64,000 nucleotides of DNA from Orthonyx spaldingii (GCA_013397795.1 VZTJ01002651.1:62001-126000); one strand, 5' to 3'. Numbered from the stretch's first letter, positions 1 to 11,086 are shown. The notes: a model not told the origin generated them from the sequence alone. Made by a program: numbers and translations.

Positions 1-741
1 GTTTGAGGTAGCTGACAAGAGTTTACTGTGTTATAAAAAGCCATATTCTGGTAGCACAAAGCATGACTCCGTGTGGCACAAAGCAGTGGTTTGTGAAAAT
101 GAGGCAGGTTTAAGGAACTAGCTGCTGTACTAATCCTGTGCTATTCCTTGCTAGTTCTGTGACGAGGCTGTGCCAAAGAGCAGGACAAGTGAGTCTGGGT
201 GGGGTTTTGTTTTCAATGTCCTTCTACCTGATATAACTCATCTGACATAAATAAGGGGATGCACTTACGGCTTTGTCTCAAAAAATATAGCAATCTGCTT
301 GCTGGGACAAAATGAATGAATCCCATTCTTTTATGTATCAGCTACTGCTTATTAATTTGTATGTAATTTTGAAGTCTCTAAATTAAAATATTTATTTGGG
401 AATTATTCTTCCTTTGATATCTCTTTCCTGTTGAAGGTATGATTTGTGAAAGTCATCTTTTGTCATCATAAAATACTTTGAGTCAAGTACTGAAATGTGT
501 GGAGGTTTTTGTCCAGTTAGGAAAGGGGGTAATATCAGAACAATCAGGGGTCCAGGCTGCTAAGTCAGGGAGTAAAAGTAAACTGATGTTATGATTTTAA
601 CAGATACTAGAGTTTGTTTAAGCCCATGTGAAAGTAAACACGTGTTGTTCCCCAAGGTGAAGAGTTTGACTACACATTAATTCCTAGGAGTATTGAGGTG
701 TTTATTGCACTGCAGTTGTTGTTTGTTTTTTTCCTCCATAG

Positions 742-861
742 AATGAAAACTTTGCAGTGGAGTCAGGGAAACAGCCAATCACATTTGAAAATCCAATGTA
801 TACAACCAGAGATGGTGGAGCCAGCACAGCTGGGGCAGTTACAGTCGTTCGGCCAACACTT
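742..861 (+). CDS. LRP2: LRP2 tail exon with first FxNPxY motif
   Basis: The acceptor is ctccatag before AATGAAAAC and the donor is CTT|gtaaga. The exon is 120 nt, 40 codons, and stays in frame by itself. It encodes GKQPITFENPMY, equivalent to the membrane-proximal NPxY region of megalin. The intron before it (1-741) shows no other feature. Confidence 0.9.
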
Positions 862-2979
862 GTAAGATAAATTTAGGCTTGACTTTCACCTTTCGTTTTC
901 CCTTATCACCACCTTTTCATCTTTGAAGAATGTTGATTTTCTTTCTCCTCCTAAAGGTAGCAGCAGCTGGCAGTGAGGAAAATGAAAATTTTGAAAATCC
1001 TGTGTATTCCTCTGTGATATCTACTAGCCCGAAGGAAACCCCTCAGAGTACAGATGCACCTCAGGTAGGAAACAGAAATGCTCTAAGGCTGCCTTGTTTG
1101 TTTTCTGCTCCAGATCAGCAAAATGAAATTGTTAGGGAACCTTCAATACAGTTTCAATTCTCTTTAAATAATGCCATGGACTTGGCACATCATCTGCATC
1201 AAGTCCAGCTTACTGGACCATATTTACAAGATTTACTGTAGCCGGTCAGCAACAGTTTGATAAAAGAAAAGCAGCACAAGCACAGAGTTATGTAAGGCAC
1301 ACAATAAGGGTCAATTTGGATTAAACCCTCTCTTCTTCCTGGCCTATCTAGTTATTTTGAAGTGAACAGAGAATTTCTTTTCACTGGTTGTTGTACTTCA
1401 TTTTGAGGGCGGGTACTAGTCTGAAAATCGTAATGTAACTGCTATAAATTGTCACTGCTCCCCACCAGAAATTATTATAACTAAGGCATCACTTCAGATT
1501 TTTAACAATTATTTGTAAACCCTTAATGAATTATACCTTGATAGATGCAGTAGAGTGTGTGGAGTTTTTTAGTTTTCTTTGTCTGCCTATGAAATAGGAG
1601 AAGAAAACCCAAGAAAAATTAGATTTTTGTTTAAATTGTGAAAAGCCAGGGGGTTGTGGTACGAAAAATTGAAATAAGACATTTAGTCAGTGTACTGTCA
1701 TTATTTTCTTCTCATTTATTTGTAATTTTATCCATATGTAAAAGAACTAGCAAGGACATTTAAGACACTTGTTCTGTATGTTCTCGCAGGCCATTTTAAC
1801 AATCAAGATCAAAGTATTGCCTCATCTAGATCAATCATGATTCATGGAAGACACATTTTTATATCTTAAAATCCATCTGAACAAGCTGATGGTGTCTTGT
1901 TTACAGGACTGTTTTCATACATTCTGCATGAAAAGTGCCTCTGATGAGCTTTGAAATGACAGCTCTGTCAACCTATTGTAGTTTCATGTCCCTCAATAAT
2001 TTCTCGTATTGTTTTCAAGACAGTTTTTTCCCCTTTCATGTACTTGTGTGGAATGATAGGCTTCCATGAAGTAATTTGGTCATTTTTATTGCCTAGCCTT
2101 GTGTGAATGCTTCTTTAGGTGAAATAATTTGGTTGTCTAGCAAAAAAGAAATTTGGTTTCCATGCTTAGAATTGCAACATGGCGATGTAAGAGTATCCAT
2201 CTGAAATCACTAAGGTAGCAGTCAATGCAAGTGAAATCCAACACTGTAATGGCAGTTTCCAGAGAAGTTTTGAGAAAAGTGTATAAAGTTCTAATAATTT
2301 TTATGTTTCAGGAATCAAAGTGGACTTTCTTCAAGAGAAAAAAGAAACAAAACACTAATTTTGAAAACCCAATATATGCAGAGGTATAGTTTATATTATA
2401 TAATTCTATTTTTCAGTTAATGTACTGCTGGATTTGTCCTTGCTTTCATATAGGATAGAAGTTATTGGCAGATTCTGCTGCTATGTGGAACAGCACAGAA
2501 ATGCCAGTCCAGGTTAGGGCAGGACTGAAGTGGTTGTGAGAGGTTGCCAAATGCCATGCACGATGAGGTGTTGAGAAGACTCAGCTCTGGTGGCACAGCT
2601 GCTACTGACATTAAGCATTAAAGTAGAACTTCCAGTGTATGGAGTAAGTTTCTAGTATTGTTTTTACTCAGCTGGGCTATCTGAGGTGAAATTAGTATTT
2701 AATTTTGTTACAGGTGGTAATTGGGAGAAATAATTTACACCATGACATTTCTGAAAGTTAGTGCTGGATGTGTGGTGCATTAGAATGTAAGGCTTGATTT
2801 TATGATTATTGTTTCAGATGGAAAAGGAACAGCAACAGGACACAGAAAATGTCCCTACCCATTCTCCTTCATTGCCTCCCAAGATTATTCTGAAGAGAGA
2901 CCAACCACTGGCTTACACGGCAACAGAGGATACATTTAAAGACACCGCCAATCTTGTTAAAGAGGACTCTGTGGTATAA
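742..2979 (+). CDS. LRP2: LRP2 (megalin), 3' end: last four coding exons, cytoplasmic tail
   Basis: Megalin is a giant endocytic receptor of the LDL-receptor family at the apical membrane of absorptive epithelia. Only the C-terminal cytoplasmic tail lies here, in exons 742-861, 957-1064, 2312-2383 and 2818-2979 (40, 36, 24 and 53 codons plus TAA). All are bordered by AG/GT and join in phase 0. The tail carries FENPMY, FENPVY and FENPIY, matching the FxNPxY signal read by PTB adaptors such as Dab2 and ARH; a basic patch (FKRKKKQ); and the conserved megalin C-terminus ATEDTFKDTANLVKED followed by SVV, compatible with a class I PDZ ligand. The ectodomain and membrane span lie upstream, outside the window. 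The neighbours on the right are the SDR gene and ABCB11, the expected amniote order. Confidence 0.93.
957..1064 (+). CDS. LRP2: LRP2 tail exon with second FxNPxY motif
   Basis: The acceptor is ctaaag before GTAGCAGCAG and the donor is CAG|gtagga. The exon is 108 nt, phase 0 on both sides. It encodes ENENFENPVYSSV. The exact acceptor could shift three or six bases because GTAGCAGCAG offers further AG dinucleotides. The following intron (1065-2311) shows nothing further. Confidence 0.88.
2312..2383 (+). CDS. LRP2: LRP2 tail exon with third FxNPxY motif
   Basis: The acceptor is tgtttcag before GAATCAAAG and the donor is GAG|gtatag. The exon is 72 nt, phase 0. It encodes ESKWTFFKRKKKQ followed by TNFENPIYAE, the distal megalin endocytic motif preceded by a basic stretch. 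The following intron (2384-2817) has no other feature. Confidence 0.92.
2818..2979 (+). CDS. LRP2: LRP2 terminal coding exon
   Basis: The acceptor is tgtttcag before ATGGAAAAG; the stop TAA is at 2977-2979. It encodes a short proline-containing segment (HSPSLPPK, a possible SH3-type ligand) and the strongly conserved end ATEDTFKDTANLVKED-SVV. The last residues S-V-V fit a class I PDZ-binding C-terminus. Confidence 0.93.
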   Translation: MEKEQQQDTENVPTHSPSLPPKIILKRDQPLAYTATEDTFKDTANLVKEDSVV

Positions 2980-4590
2980 CTAGGTAACTCATTTAGGGAA
3001 AATTAGACACATCCATTTGCACATATATTTTTTATAAACAGAAGAGTAAGGTTCACATTCAAATGCTTTATGAAAAGATATGCATCTCTTAGCCATTGGC
3101 TGGAGATGTACATTGAAACTATGCCTTGTTTTTTGACAAATGCCAATTTCTATTTTTATGAACAATTATGGTGATGTACTATATGTATATCTTTGCACTG
3201 AAGCTGTCTGAAAGTAATGTTATAAATATATTGTACATTTGTAAATTTTTCTAAGATTATTTCGTTCAGTGATGTTGCTAGTAGAAATTTGTATGGAATT
3301 GGTCATATATTTAGGGCTAAATTAATTGTATAAATGCTTAAAACTAAAAAAAAGAACCAAACAAGGCAAATATAGGAACATTACTGATTTACAGGGTCTT
3401 TAGAGTATATCTTTTATAACAGCACGTTTTAAAACTTCTACTGGTGCTCTGGGCATCTTTGCCACCTATTTTATATACTACTGTATATAAAAATGGGTGT
3501 CTCTTTATCTTGTGTTAAACAAAAGATGAAAGAGTCAATGCAGCATTATTATGCTGAATAGTTACCTGTGCAAAATGTTGTTCTTACAATATTTTAACTA
3601 TGTGAGATAATTTCCTCTCAATCTATAAGGCACATACTTTTCCTCTAGGTTCCAATTAACACAATTCCATTAACAGTGTTCCTATAAAGATTGGATATAC
3701 TTAGATTTTAGTGCCACAACTACTTAATGAGCTTGTCTCTTGCTCATCAATGGAATACCTCTGTTCTTGGCTAGAGTCTCTGGAAGTAATATGTACTATG
3801 AAGTAGCTAGGTTTCTATAACAGCTGATTTCGAAACAGCAAAATATGAAAGATATTGGTTCATTTCAGAAAATCTTCAGGGTTTTTTTAATGTGAAAATT
3901 TAATTTTATTGACTATTTATTTCCTGAGGTGGATATTAATAGAAAGGGAAACAATTTCTACTAATGCAGTCTTCGTAGTTATCTGGTTGTTCCTATAACC
4001 TTCCATGAGAATATACTGTTGATCTTTTTAGCTCTTCTATTAATTAGCTATTATATTAACTATCTATAAATAGTTTCCACAACAATCTATAAATAGTTTC
4101 CACAACATGAACCATTTGAGAAAGCTCCAATTACAGGAACATGTTCTTCAGCATTCCTGGCTTAGCTACTCATATAAAAGATTCCTGAAGTTACAATCAT
4201 TGAGATTTTTGCTATTTGATTGTTTTATATCTGAGTTCTCAATATATATATACTATTTCTAATTAGAATGCTTGTAATTACTTTGTAACATACTTTGATT
4301 AGAAAAGACAACTGGAAAATGATGCTGCTGAATAAGTCTAATAAACATTATTTTATCACATTCCTATTCCATAATTTGTGTCAAGACTCTATGTACTTTT
4401 TTCAGTTGTGGAGACTTCAGTGCACTTTGAGATGAAAACAACAGTGGTTTAGATAAAGTCAAGAATAGTGCTTACTGCTTCACACAACTGTCTAAAGTTC
4501 TTCATGTAAGATGTTGTGATACTGACATTGTATCTCTGTAAGTGTGAAAACTGCCCCATTACACACATTGAATAAACTGGCCCTTGAAAC
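2980..4590 (+). other. LRP2: LRP2 3' UTR (end approximate)
   Basis: AT-rich sequence after the stop without coding potential. Canonical AATAAA hexamers lie at 4340-4345 and 4571-4576. Either could end the transcript, so the right boundary is an inference. A 23-bp tandem duplication lies inside at 4062-4107. Confidence 0.5.
4062..4107. repeat. 23-bp tandem duplication
   Basis: Two copies in direct succession of a 23-base unit beginning ATCTATAAATAG (4062-4084 and 4085-4107), within the probable LRP2 3' UTR. The copies look identical, which suggests a recent duplication. Confidence 0.8.
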
Positions 4591-6473
4591 AGGAACCTCT
4601 TGCTATTGAGAGACTGACAATCAAGGTAGTATGGATATAAGTGATTAAAACCTTATTTCAATTGATTTTCATATCTGATATAAGAATTTGATGCTTTGAA
4701 TTTTTTTTCTCTAAGAACATTATGTGTTTTTTAAAAGCATTTTTTTCTGAGTGCATTAACGTAGAAAATTCCTTAAAGTCTGCAACACAGCAGTTACATC
4801 TGTAAGGATTTCTTTGAGATGCAGGGCGCTGTTCTTAAGGAAGGGTTTCACAAGGTTTTTTAAAGGGAGAAGGCAGGACTGACACTTCCAAAAGACTTGC
4901 CCGCAGTTGCATACCACGAGAAAAGTAGCATCAGTTTTGGGAATAGTCCTTGTTGACTCAAAGATTTGGAACCAGTGTTGGAGAAAACTGCTAATATGTC
5001 AGCCATGTATCAGAAATGCATTTTTTCCCCTGTAATAATTTTAACTTTTCAGATATGTAAGAAAACAGTCCCTGGGTTACTCTGTAGATAGCTAGTATGT
5101 AGGTTTGGTTGTTTAACAGATCTGATGGTGAAGGATTCCTAAGCTTCAACTGGGACTCCTCCTCTGAGTAGCACAGCACAGTGTACCCTTCTAGTTATGT
5201 AAAATTTAGATTTTAGTACTTTGTACAACAGAAGTTTTAGATTATACTCCTAACTTCATTTTTCACTTGTACTCTTTTTCCCTTATCAGGACAGTCCCTG
5301 TTTGAATTGTTAGATTTTGGACTCTTTCTGTTTCAAAGAAAACTGATTTTTAGAGATTTCAGCAACTGTCTGTAATCTACAACTATAGGGCTGCTAAATT
5401 TTACCATTAAGTTTTTTCATGTACATTCTCTTTAGAGCTGTCAGGCCGGATAGAAAGATTTCTCTTTCTGCAGATATTTATTGTGGAATGAGTAAAATAA
5501 ATTTATTCTTGAAGCCATTTGCTAGAGAATAGAACTTCAATGAAAAATGTTACTAACACTTTTTACATTCTGTCCTTTTTTTGCACATTACAAACACACA
5601 CACACATGCCCTCTCACACACAGTGATGAAACTTTTTTCCTTATATTTGGAGTGCTGACCTGCACATGGTATTTTTTTAAGCTTAATTGAATTGCACATT
5701 AATGATTAATCACCAGTACAGCACTTCAGCAAATAAAACCTTTACCCCTTCAATTTTAATATCTCTAGGAACACCAGTTTGTGAGCCTCTGGCCAACAGC
5801 TTAAGAGATAGAAATAGTGTACAAGAGGCACAGTGAACCTCAATGAACTTTTTGCCATTCTGAGCACGCTCTGTACAACTGAAAGAATTTGCTGTAGCAT
5901 ACGCTAATGACCTATTTCATCTGATAAGTGACATAATAAACCTTTTAACTTGCAAAACACACTGAAGATCAAAGAAATGTGAATGCATATTGTTTTTAGT
6001 ATTTTCCCCATAAACTGTACTAATACTAGGAAGAAAGTTAAAATATGCATTTGGATACTCTGTTTGCATAGTACAATGGAGTTTTGATTTTCCCTGGAAT
6101 TGCATAGCTGTAAAATAGCTTGTGGGTTTTTTTTCTGCAGAATTGAATAATCAGGTAATTAGGGGTGGTCAGGTACTATAATTGTAATTTCTGAAATATG
6201 CTGCAATAGCATGACTTTGTTATTATTTGACTTCATGTCTTGTGTGAATTGTATTAACTAGCTTTGTAGGTAAATATTTTATGAATACAGATCCTCTAGA
6301 TGTATCATTTCTGAGCAGCAGCCTTCAAAAACATGCTGGATTTACAAGCCTACCTGCGAACTCAGAATTTCAGGTAAGGTGGGGTGAGGGATGGAGAAAG
6401 TGTCTTCTGAAAAGAATTTAAACAGTCTAGTAACTGGTAGAGAAGAGGACATCTGGTTTTGATAGGATAAATA
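4591..6473. other. Intergenic region between LRP2 and the SDR gene
   Basis: The two genes converge here (LRP2 on +, SDR gene on -). I see no coding exon, RNA gene or recognisable repeat apart from a short CA-rich stretch near 5590-5625. TTTATT near 5500 could be a further minus-strand polyadenylation signal. Confidence 0.5.
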
Positions 6474-6479
6474 TTTATT
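6474..6479 (-). terminator. Candidate polyadenylation signal of the SDR gene
   Basis: The minus strand reads AATAAA here, 27 bases past the TAG stop at 6506-6508. That would give a very short 3' UTR; more distal signals may be used instead. Confidence 0.35.
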
Positions 6480-6505
6480 TCTGCAGAGCTGATACCGTTT
6501 TAATA

Positions 6506-6756
6506 CTAGACATTAATTAGAACTCCACGAACTGATCTCCTGCTGTCTGCTGGAGCTGGAAACGTAATACGCAACAGCATGTCAGACAAACAGCTTGGGG
6601 CATAGGAGAGGAACAGCCAGAAGAACTTTGCATCCCATCCAGCTCTGTATCGTGTCCTGGGGTACTTTGCTATCAGGGCATGTTCCATGCATTTTATGAC
6701 ATTAGAAATATCATAGTCACACAGTCTTTTCATTGATGATCTTTGGGCTTTTATAT
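6506..6756 (-). CDS. DHRS9: SDR gene exon 4: C-terminus
   Basis: The minus-strand acceptor is tttctttacag before ATATAAAAGC; the stop is TAG at 6508-6506. It encodes IKCMEHALIAKYPRTRY, RAGWDAKFFWLFLSY and a P.PA end followed by about twelve extra residues (DSRRSVRGVLINV) compared with the usual short family terminus. Confidence 0.87.
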
Positions 6757-9700
6757 CTGTAAAGAAAAAGATAAACCTGAAAGCATTTATATGCAACATC
6801 TCTGCGAGAGTGTTGTTTCTATCCAAAGGTTTGACTACAGCTTCAGGCTTACTTTAAACTACTGTTTCAAGTGCTGAGAGCAGTATAGCTACAGCAAAGC
6901 AGAGACCATAAAGGCTGCAAAACACCCAGAAGCCCAATAAGCAAAAACCTCCCTGGCCCATATTGTGAGCCAGATGTTCTGTACGGTAAGTGCAGTGTGA
7001 CACGGCACAACTTTTCAGATATCACTAAGCTATAAACATAGCATCTGGTCAGAGCAGCTCATTCCCACTTGGCATCCTACCTCTAAGTATTGAGGGACTC
7101 AGAAAGGCAGCATGACCTCATATCTCACCAATCTCATGTGTGAACCAAAGCTCAGGCCTCATCTAAGAGACACATAGTTAAGAACAGTCAGTGATGGGTT
7201 CTTAATGAGCATTAATGATGTCCAGTAAACGTGCACAGAATCACAGATAGGTTGAGGTCGAAAAGGACCTCTGGTACCAAGCCCCACTACTTAAGCTGGA
7301 TCACCTAGACCAGGTTGCCCAGGACATGTCCAGATGGCTTCTGAATATCTCCAAAGATGGGGACTCCACAACCGCCCTGGGCAACCTGTGCCAGTCCTCA
7401 GTCACCCTCACACTGAAATGTTCAACAGGACCATCCTGTGTTTCAGTGTGTGCCCATTGCCTCGAGTCCTGTCCCTGGACAAAACTAAAAAGGGCTTGGC
7501 TCTGTTGTCTTTACAGCCTCAGTTCAGGTATTTATATATGTTGATAATATCCCCCGTGAGCTTTCATACAGTCCTTTTTCTACTTACATTCAGCAAAGTA
7601 TTTTTCTCCGTAGGAATGCCTGATCTCAGGAGTCAGTCTGTTCCAAAGTTTGAAGAGGTATTTCTCAATGATATCCGAGTGAACTACTTCTGCCTTAAAG
7701 AAACTATGCTCAACAATGCTTACTTTCACTCCAAAATGCTGCATCTCTATCCTAGAAGAAAAAAAACCACCAATAACCTCCCTGACCACCCAATAATGGC
7801 ATAACTATGGATCATAAGTAAGTTGAAAATCTGTCACGTTAATAGTTGAGACTTTGATTCTTAACTTCATATATCAGAATTATTTTGAGATGTTCAAATT
7901 AGCTTCATAGCAGTGTCCCTGCCCTGTAAAAGCAGAGCAGACAACTGAGGGAAAAAAAGCAGTGTCAAGTAGATTAACAGCTCTCTGTGTGCTTTATGTT
8001 GGACTTATGCAAAGGATGCAGCATTCAGGTGCATCTTAGTCCTGTGTTATAAAACTTTTGACTATTTCATATACTGTTGCATGATTTTAGTTCACAGCAA
8101 GAGCAGATTATTAAAGTGTCTGAGAAAAAGTAAAAGTGAAATTTTTTTTTGTTGAATTAGAACTTTATTCTCTGTCCCATGGTTATATGATTAAATGTTA
8201 ATGCAATAAAGGTTAGTGTGTTTTCTTGTAGTGTGGTTCCCTCTATGTAAGTTGCAGTGCAACTTCTTCAGGGTGAAAATGGCACCTTTGTCTTGCTGAG
8301 CATCTCGAGAGACGCAGGCAGCTACATTCTACAGTGTGCGAAGGAATGAATCACATGTACACTAGCCATTAGTTTATATTTCTTTGGAGTATACACTTGC
8401 TTTAAATAAGTACTCAAAATGGTTTGAAACCAGCTTTCCTAGTTGTTCTGGCTCATGAAGACTTGACTCACTGGGCTGGGCCTTAGCTTTCTAGAAGCAG
8501 TACAGTACAACTGGTTTCGGTAAAGGGTGCTTAATTTTCTGAAGTTGCAAGTACCTTTGGTAATGTGGTTGCTGTCTGGAATTGCCTAGCTCAGATTGTT
8601 GTGGAGTATTAGAGCAAAATATATGGGCAAGTACAACTGGTCTAAGAAACTGGTTGTCTGACCAGGCTATATTTTTTATTTACTTTCATGTATGCCATGG
8701 ATTCACATGCCTGAAATCTGCACACTAACAACTTGTCTAGGATATTAAAATTTTCAAAGTGCAGTTCCTTGCTGGGTCCATCCATAGTACTGGAGACTGA
8801 AATCCTAAAAATGTGACCAGTCCTCTAATTTTCCTTTTCCCCTTTATGCAAGATTTCCAGACAGGAATCAAGATGGGCAAACATACAGTCACATCTGGAA
8901 TCTGTTCTTGGATTCATGCATGTGTTTCTGGCTACTCACCGTAAAGTGTCAGAGAAAGCTTCCATGCCCCATTTGGACAGACTGTAGCCACCCCCTACAA
9001 AAGCCATGAGGCCTTTGGCATTAATTAGGTTGACGACTCTTCCCTCAGCTTTTTTCAGAAGTGGCAGAAGCTTGAGTGTGATTTCAATCAATCCCAGCAG
9101 GCTAACATCCAGGACTGAACGGAAGTCTTCAATCCTCAACCAGTCAGTGGGTGCTACAGGTGCTGTTCCTTCAGCATTGTTAACCAAGCCAAAAAGCCCT
9201 AGGAGGATTGCAAAACTGTTTATTTCAGTATATGGCAATATCTTACCCTGGAGTATCATGTGTGAGTTGGGAATCAAGCACAGAGTCTGTAAAAACTTCA
9301 GGGAGATGAATACAGTTATATGGAGTTTGCTTGGATGATCTACTTTGTACAGCTGGTAAAATTTGCTGAAGAGCATGGATAAAATATTAAAGGAAAACTA
9401 TTTTGTTTGGAGATGTGGGCCACCATGCTGGGCTTTATTATCCAGATCCTCTCAAGCATGTAGGCTCCTAATATGCACTTGTATTCTTGTGCATATTAGA
9501 AGCACAAGAAAATCAAATAGTCTGCACAGAATTGGAGAGGCTGATTTTTCTGGTTTGGGGTCTAAAGGTCTCAACCAAATATGTGTCATTAGTTGATGCT
9601 TCTAAAGACACTAGCTTAGCCCTGTGTATTGGTAATACTGCTTTACTACCTTTATAAATTACTTGAGGAACTTTAGATAAATAGTGACGTTTCCAACAGT

Positions 9701-11086
9701 TTGCTGAGGACAGCCTGTGCCTGAGGGGAGAGGCTGAAAGTCCAGTACTCAGCCTCCATAAAGTGTTTCACACACTGAGGTGAAAGCATTAGCAGTGGTT
9801 ATCCTGGCTGAGAATGTGTGGCTTTCTACAAGTTGGGAGCAAGAGCCTGCTGGAGAAGGTAAGTGCTAATAATTTTGTTAAACTTGCTCTTAATCTCTGC
9901 ATTCAGGAATGGTCTGGAATACTCATCATGAGGCTAACAGCCTTTTACAAGTTTTGAGGAGAAAGTCCTGTGGTAGAAGATACATGTTTTGTTGTTTTAG
10001 GTACTTAATTAATTAATTAGCTTATTGAATATTTGCTATAAATATATGTTACAACTGGTAGTTACAGTGCTGTGGTGCTCTTTGGTAGCCTTTAGTCTGA
10101 GCTGATAAATGTGTATTGCCACAGCTGAATACATTTACCACACAGATCTTTTTAGAACCCTTTGCCAAACCCATCACTGAAGTCTCATAGGCACTCAAGG
10201 GTAGGCTCTTCCCTTTTACGGGAGTGCTCAAAGCTGTATGATAGTGGTAGTGAGAGCTATGTTACCTATGTAACAACTCCAAGAAAACTGGCTGAAATTG
10301 CAAGTGTTACAGTCTGTGCAGTTGTTGTGTACAATGCAAATGTCAGGCTTATTCAGGCATGCAAAAATATACTCTTCTGTTTACTAGAGGAGGGCTGCAG
10401 AGGCTCTGAATTAACCATTTTAAATTCAGTAGGCTGATTTTGTCAAGAAAATTTTCTGGTACCAGTTAGTACCTTCCTTCCACTGACATTGTTCAACTAC
10501 ACCAGAGTTACAAAAACACACCTGGGAATGATGTGGTTTTAACAGACTGAACAAGCAGATTTTTAAGCATCCTGTTGGTGAAAGCAATGGGCAGCATTGG
10601 CTGGAGAGAGTATCTTTGAACTGAGAAATGACAGAACTAAAGAATGAATGCGTTTCATCAGTAAGATTAAAAATGCCTCTGCAGTGAGTGAAGACGCAAT
10701 GGGACTTTTAGCTAGACCAGCTTTGGTTATATTGAATCATCTTTCTGAGAAGTTACCTTGTCACTTACCCTTGCCAGCTGTCTGTTCTGTCACAAACACC
10801 ACAGCCCTGGCAATGCTATCGGAGTCTGCTAAGTTCAGATTCACTGTCTTCAGTGAGAGTGAAGAGCACGACCGCAGCTCTTGGCTTCCTTTCTCTGTGG
10901 CACATGCAGCAATGACACAAAATCCCTTTTTGTCAAGCCATTTAGCCAGTGAGTTTCCAAGTCCAGTGTCACAGCCTGTTATGAAGATATGCTTTCCATT
11001 CAGGTTTCTCACTCTGTATCTGTCTCTGATGAGCCAGTAAATTATAAGAGAAAGTATGGAAGCCAAAATTGCTATGTGCAGTGAGT
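6506..11086 (-). CDS. DHRS9: DHRS9-like / RDH-family short-chain dehydrogenase; catalytic residues altered, start codon not found
   Basis: Four exons on the minus strand (11086-10769, 9198-8940, 7751-7588, 6756-6506), phases 1, 2, 1. The internal exons are 259 and 164 nt, the lengths I recall for retinol and 17-beta-hydroxysteroid dehydrogenase relatives. Family members are ER-anchored NAD(P)-dependent oxidoreductases of retinoids and steroids. Counting from the ATA at 11075-11073 as residue 1 gives 326 residues. Seen: hydrophobic anchor (about 2-16), Rossmann TGCDTGLG (33-40), YSLSK with Tyr174 and Lys178, and family C-terminal PRTRYRAGWDAK. Altered: NNAG is NNAE (112), the DVNLLG Asn is Ser135, the VSS serines are Ile161-Asn162, and EPG is EHS (203-205). 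The frame is open from TAG to TAG but no ATG lies at the expected start. It could be a pseudoenzyme, an early pseudogene, or a gene with an unseen upstream start exon. The symbol rests on locus; the sequence also resembles RDH16/HSD17B6. Confidence 0.75.
7234..7561 (-). mobile_element. CR1 LINE 3'-end fragment
   Basis: The plus strand reads as the reverse complement of a CR1 3' region: AGAATCACAGATAGGTTGAGG at the left, then recognisable CR1 blocks (CACCTAGACCAGGTTGCCCAGGA, GGGCAACCTGTGCCAG, CATTGCCTCGAGTCCTGTC), ending at the AATATCCCCCGTGAGC block. Only the last 0.3 kb is present, as usual for 5'-truncated CR1. It lies in the last SDR intron in the same sense as that gene. Confidence 0.85.
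7588..7751 (-). CDS. DHRS9: SDR gene exon 3
   Basis: The minus-strand acceptor is ttttcttctag before GATAGAGATG and the donor is GAAT|gtaagt. It is 164 nt, phase 2 in and phase 1 out. It encodes HFGVKVSIVEHSFFKAEV and LWNRLTPEIRHSYGEKYFAE, clear family sequence except EHS where EPG is expected. A CR1 fragment begins 26 bases beyond the exon end; the rest of the intron to 6757 is featureless. Confidence 0.87.
8940..9198 (-). CDS. DHRS9: SDR gene exon 2: NNAx, Asn and YxxxK region
   Basis: The minus-strand acceptor is atcctcctag before GGCTTTTTGG and the donor is TTACG|gtgagt. It is 259 nt, phase 1 in and phase 2 out. It encodes GLVNNAEGTAPVAPTDWL, VLDVSLLGLIEITL, GRVVNLINAKG and GGGYSLSKWGMEAF. 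The catalytic Tyr and Lys remain; the usual Asn (now AGC Ser) and the Ser pair (now ATT AAT, Ile-Asn) are gone. The following intron (7752-8939) holds nothing recognisable. Confidence 0.87.
10769..11086 (-). CDS. DHRS9: SDR gene exon 1: membrane anchor and Rossmann motif
   Basis: The minus-strand donor is AAGG|gtaagtg. The left border is either an acceptor (ctctcactttcag before ACTCACTG) or the exon lies within a longer 5' exon. It encodes a hydrophobic leader, then GKHIFITGCDTGLG and KKGFCVIAACATEKG. The codon at the usual Met position reads ATA (11075-11073); the in-frame upstream stop is TAG and no ATG lies between. The usual LDVT aspartate region reads LNLAD. The following intron (9199-10768) holds no recognisable feature. 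Confidence 0.8.

Noticed and set aside
7326..7804. Plus-strand ORFs of 72 and 156 codons
   Set aside because: They read through the CR1 fragment and antisense across SDR exon 3.
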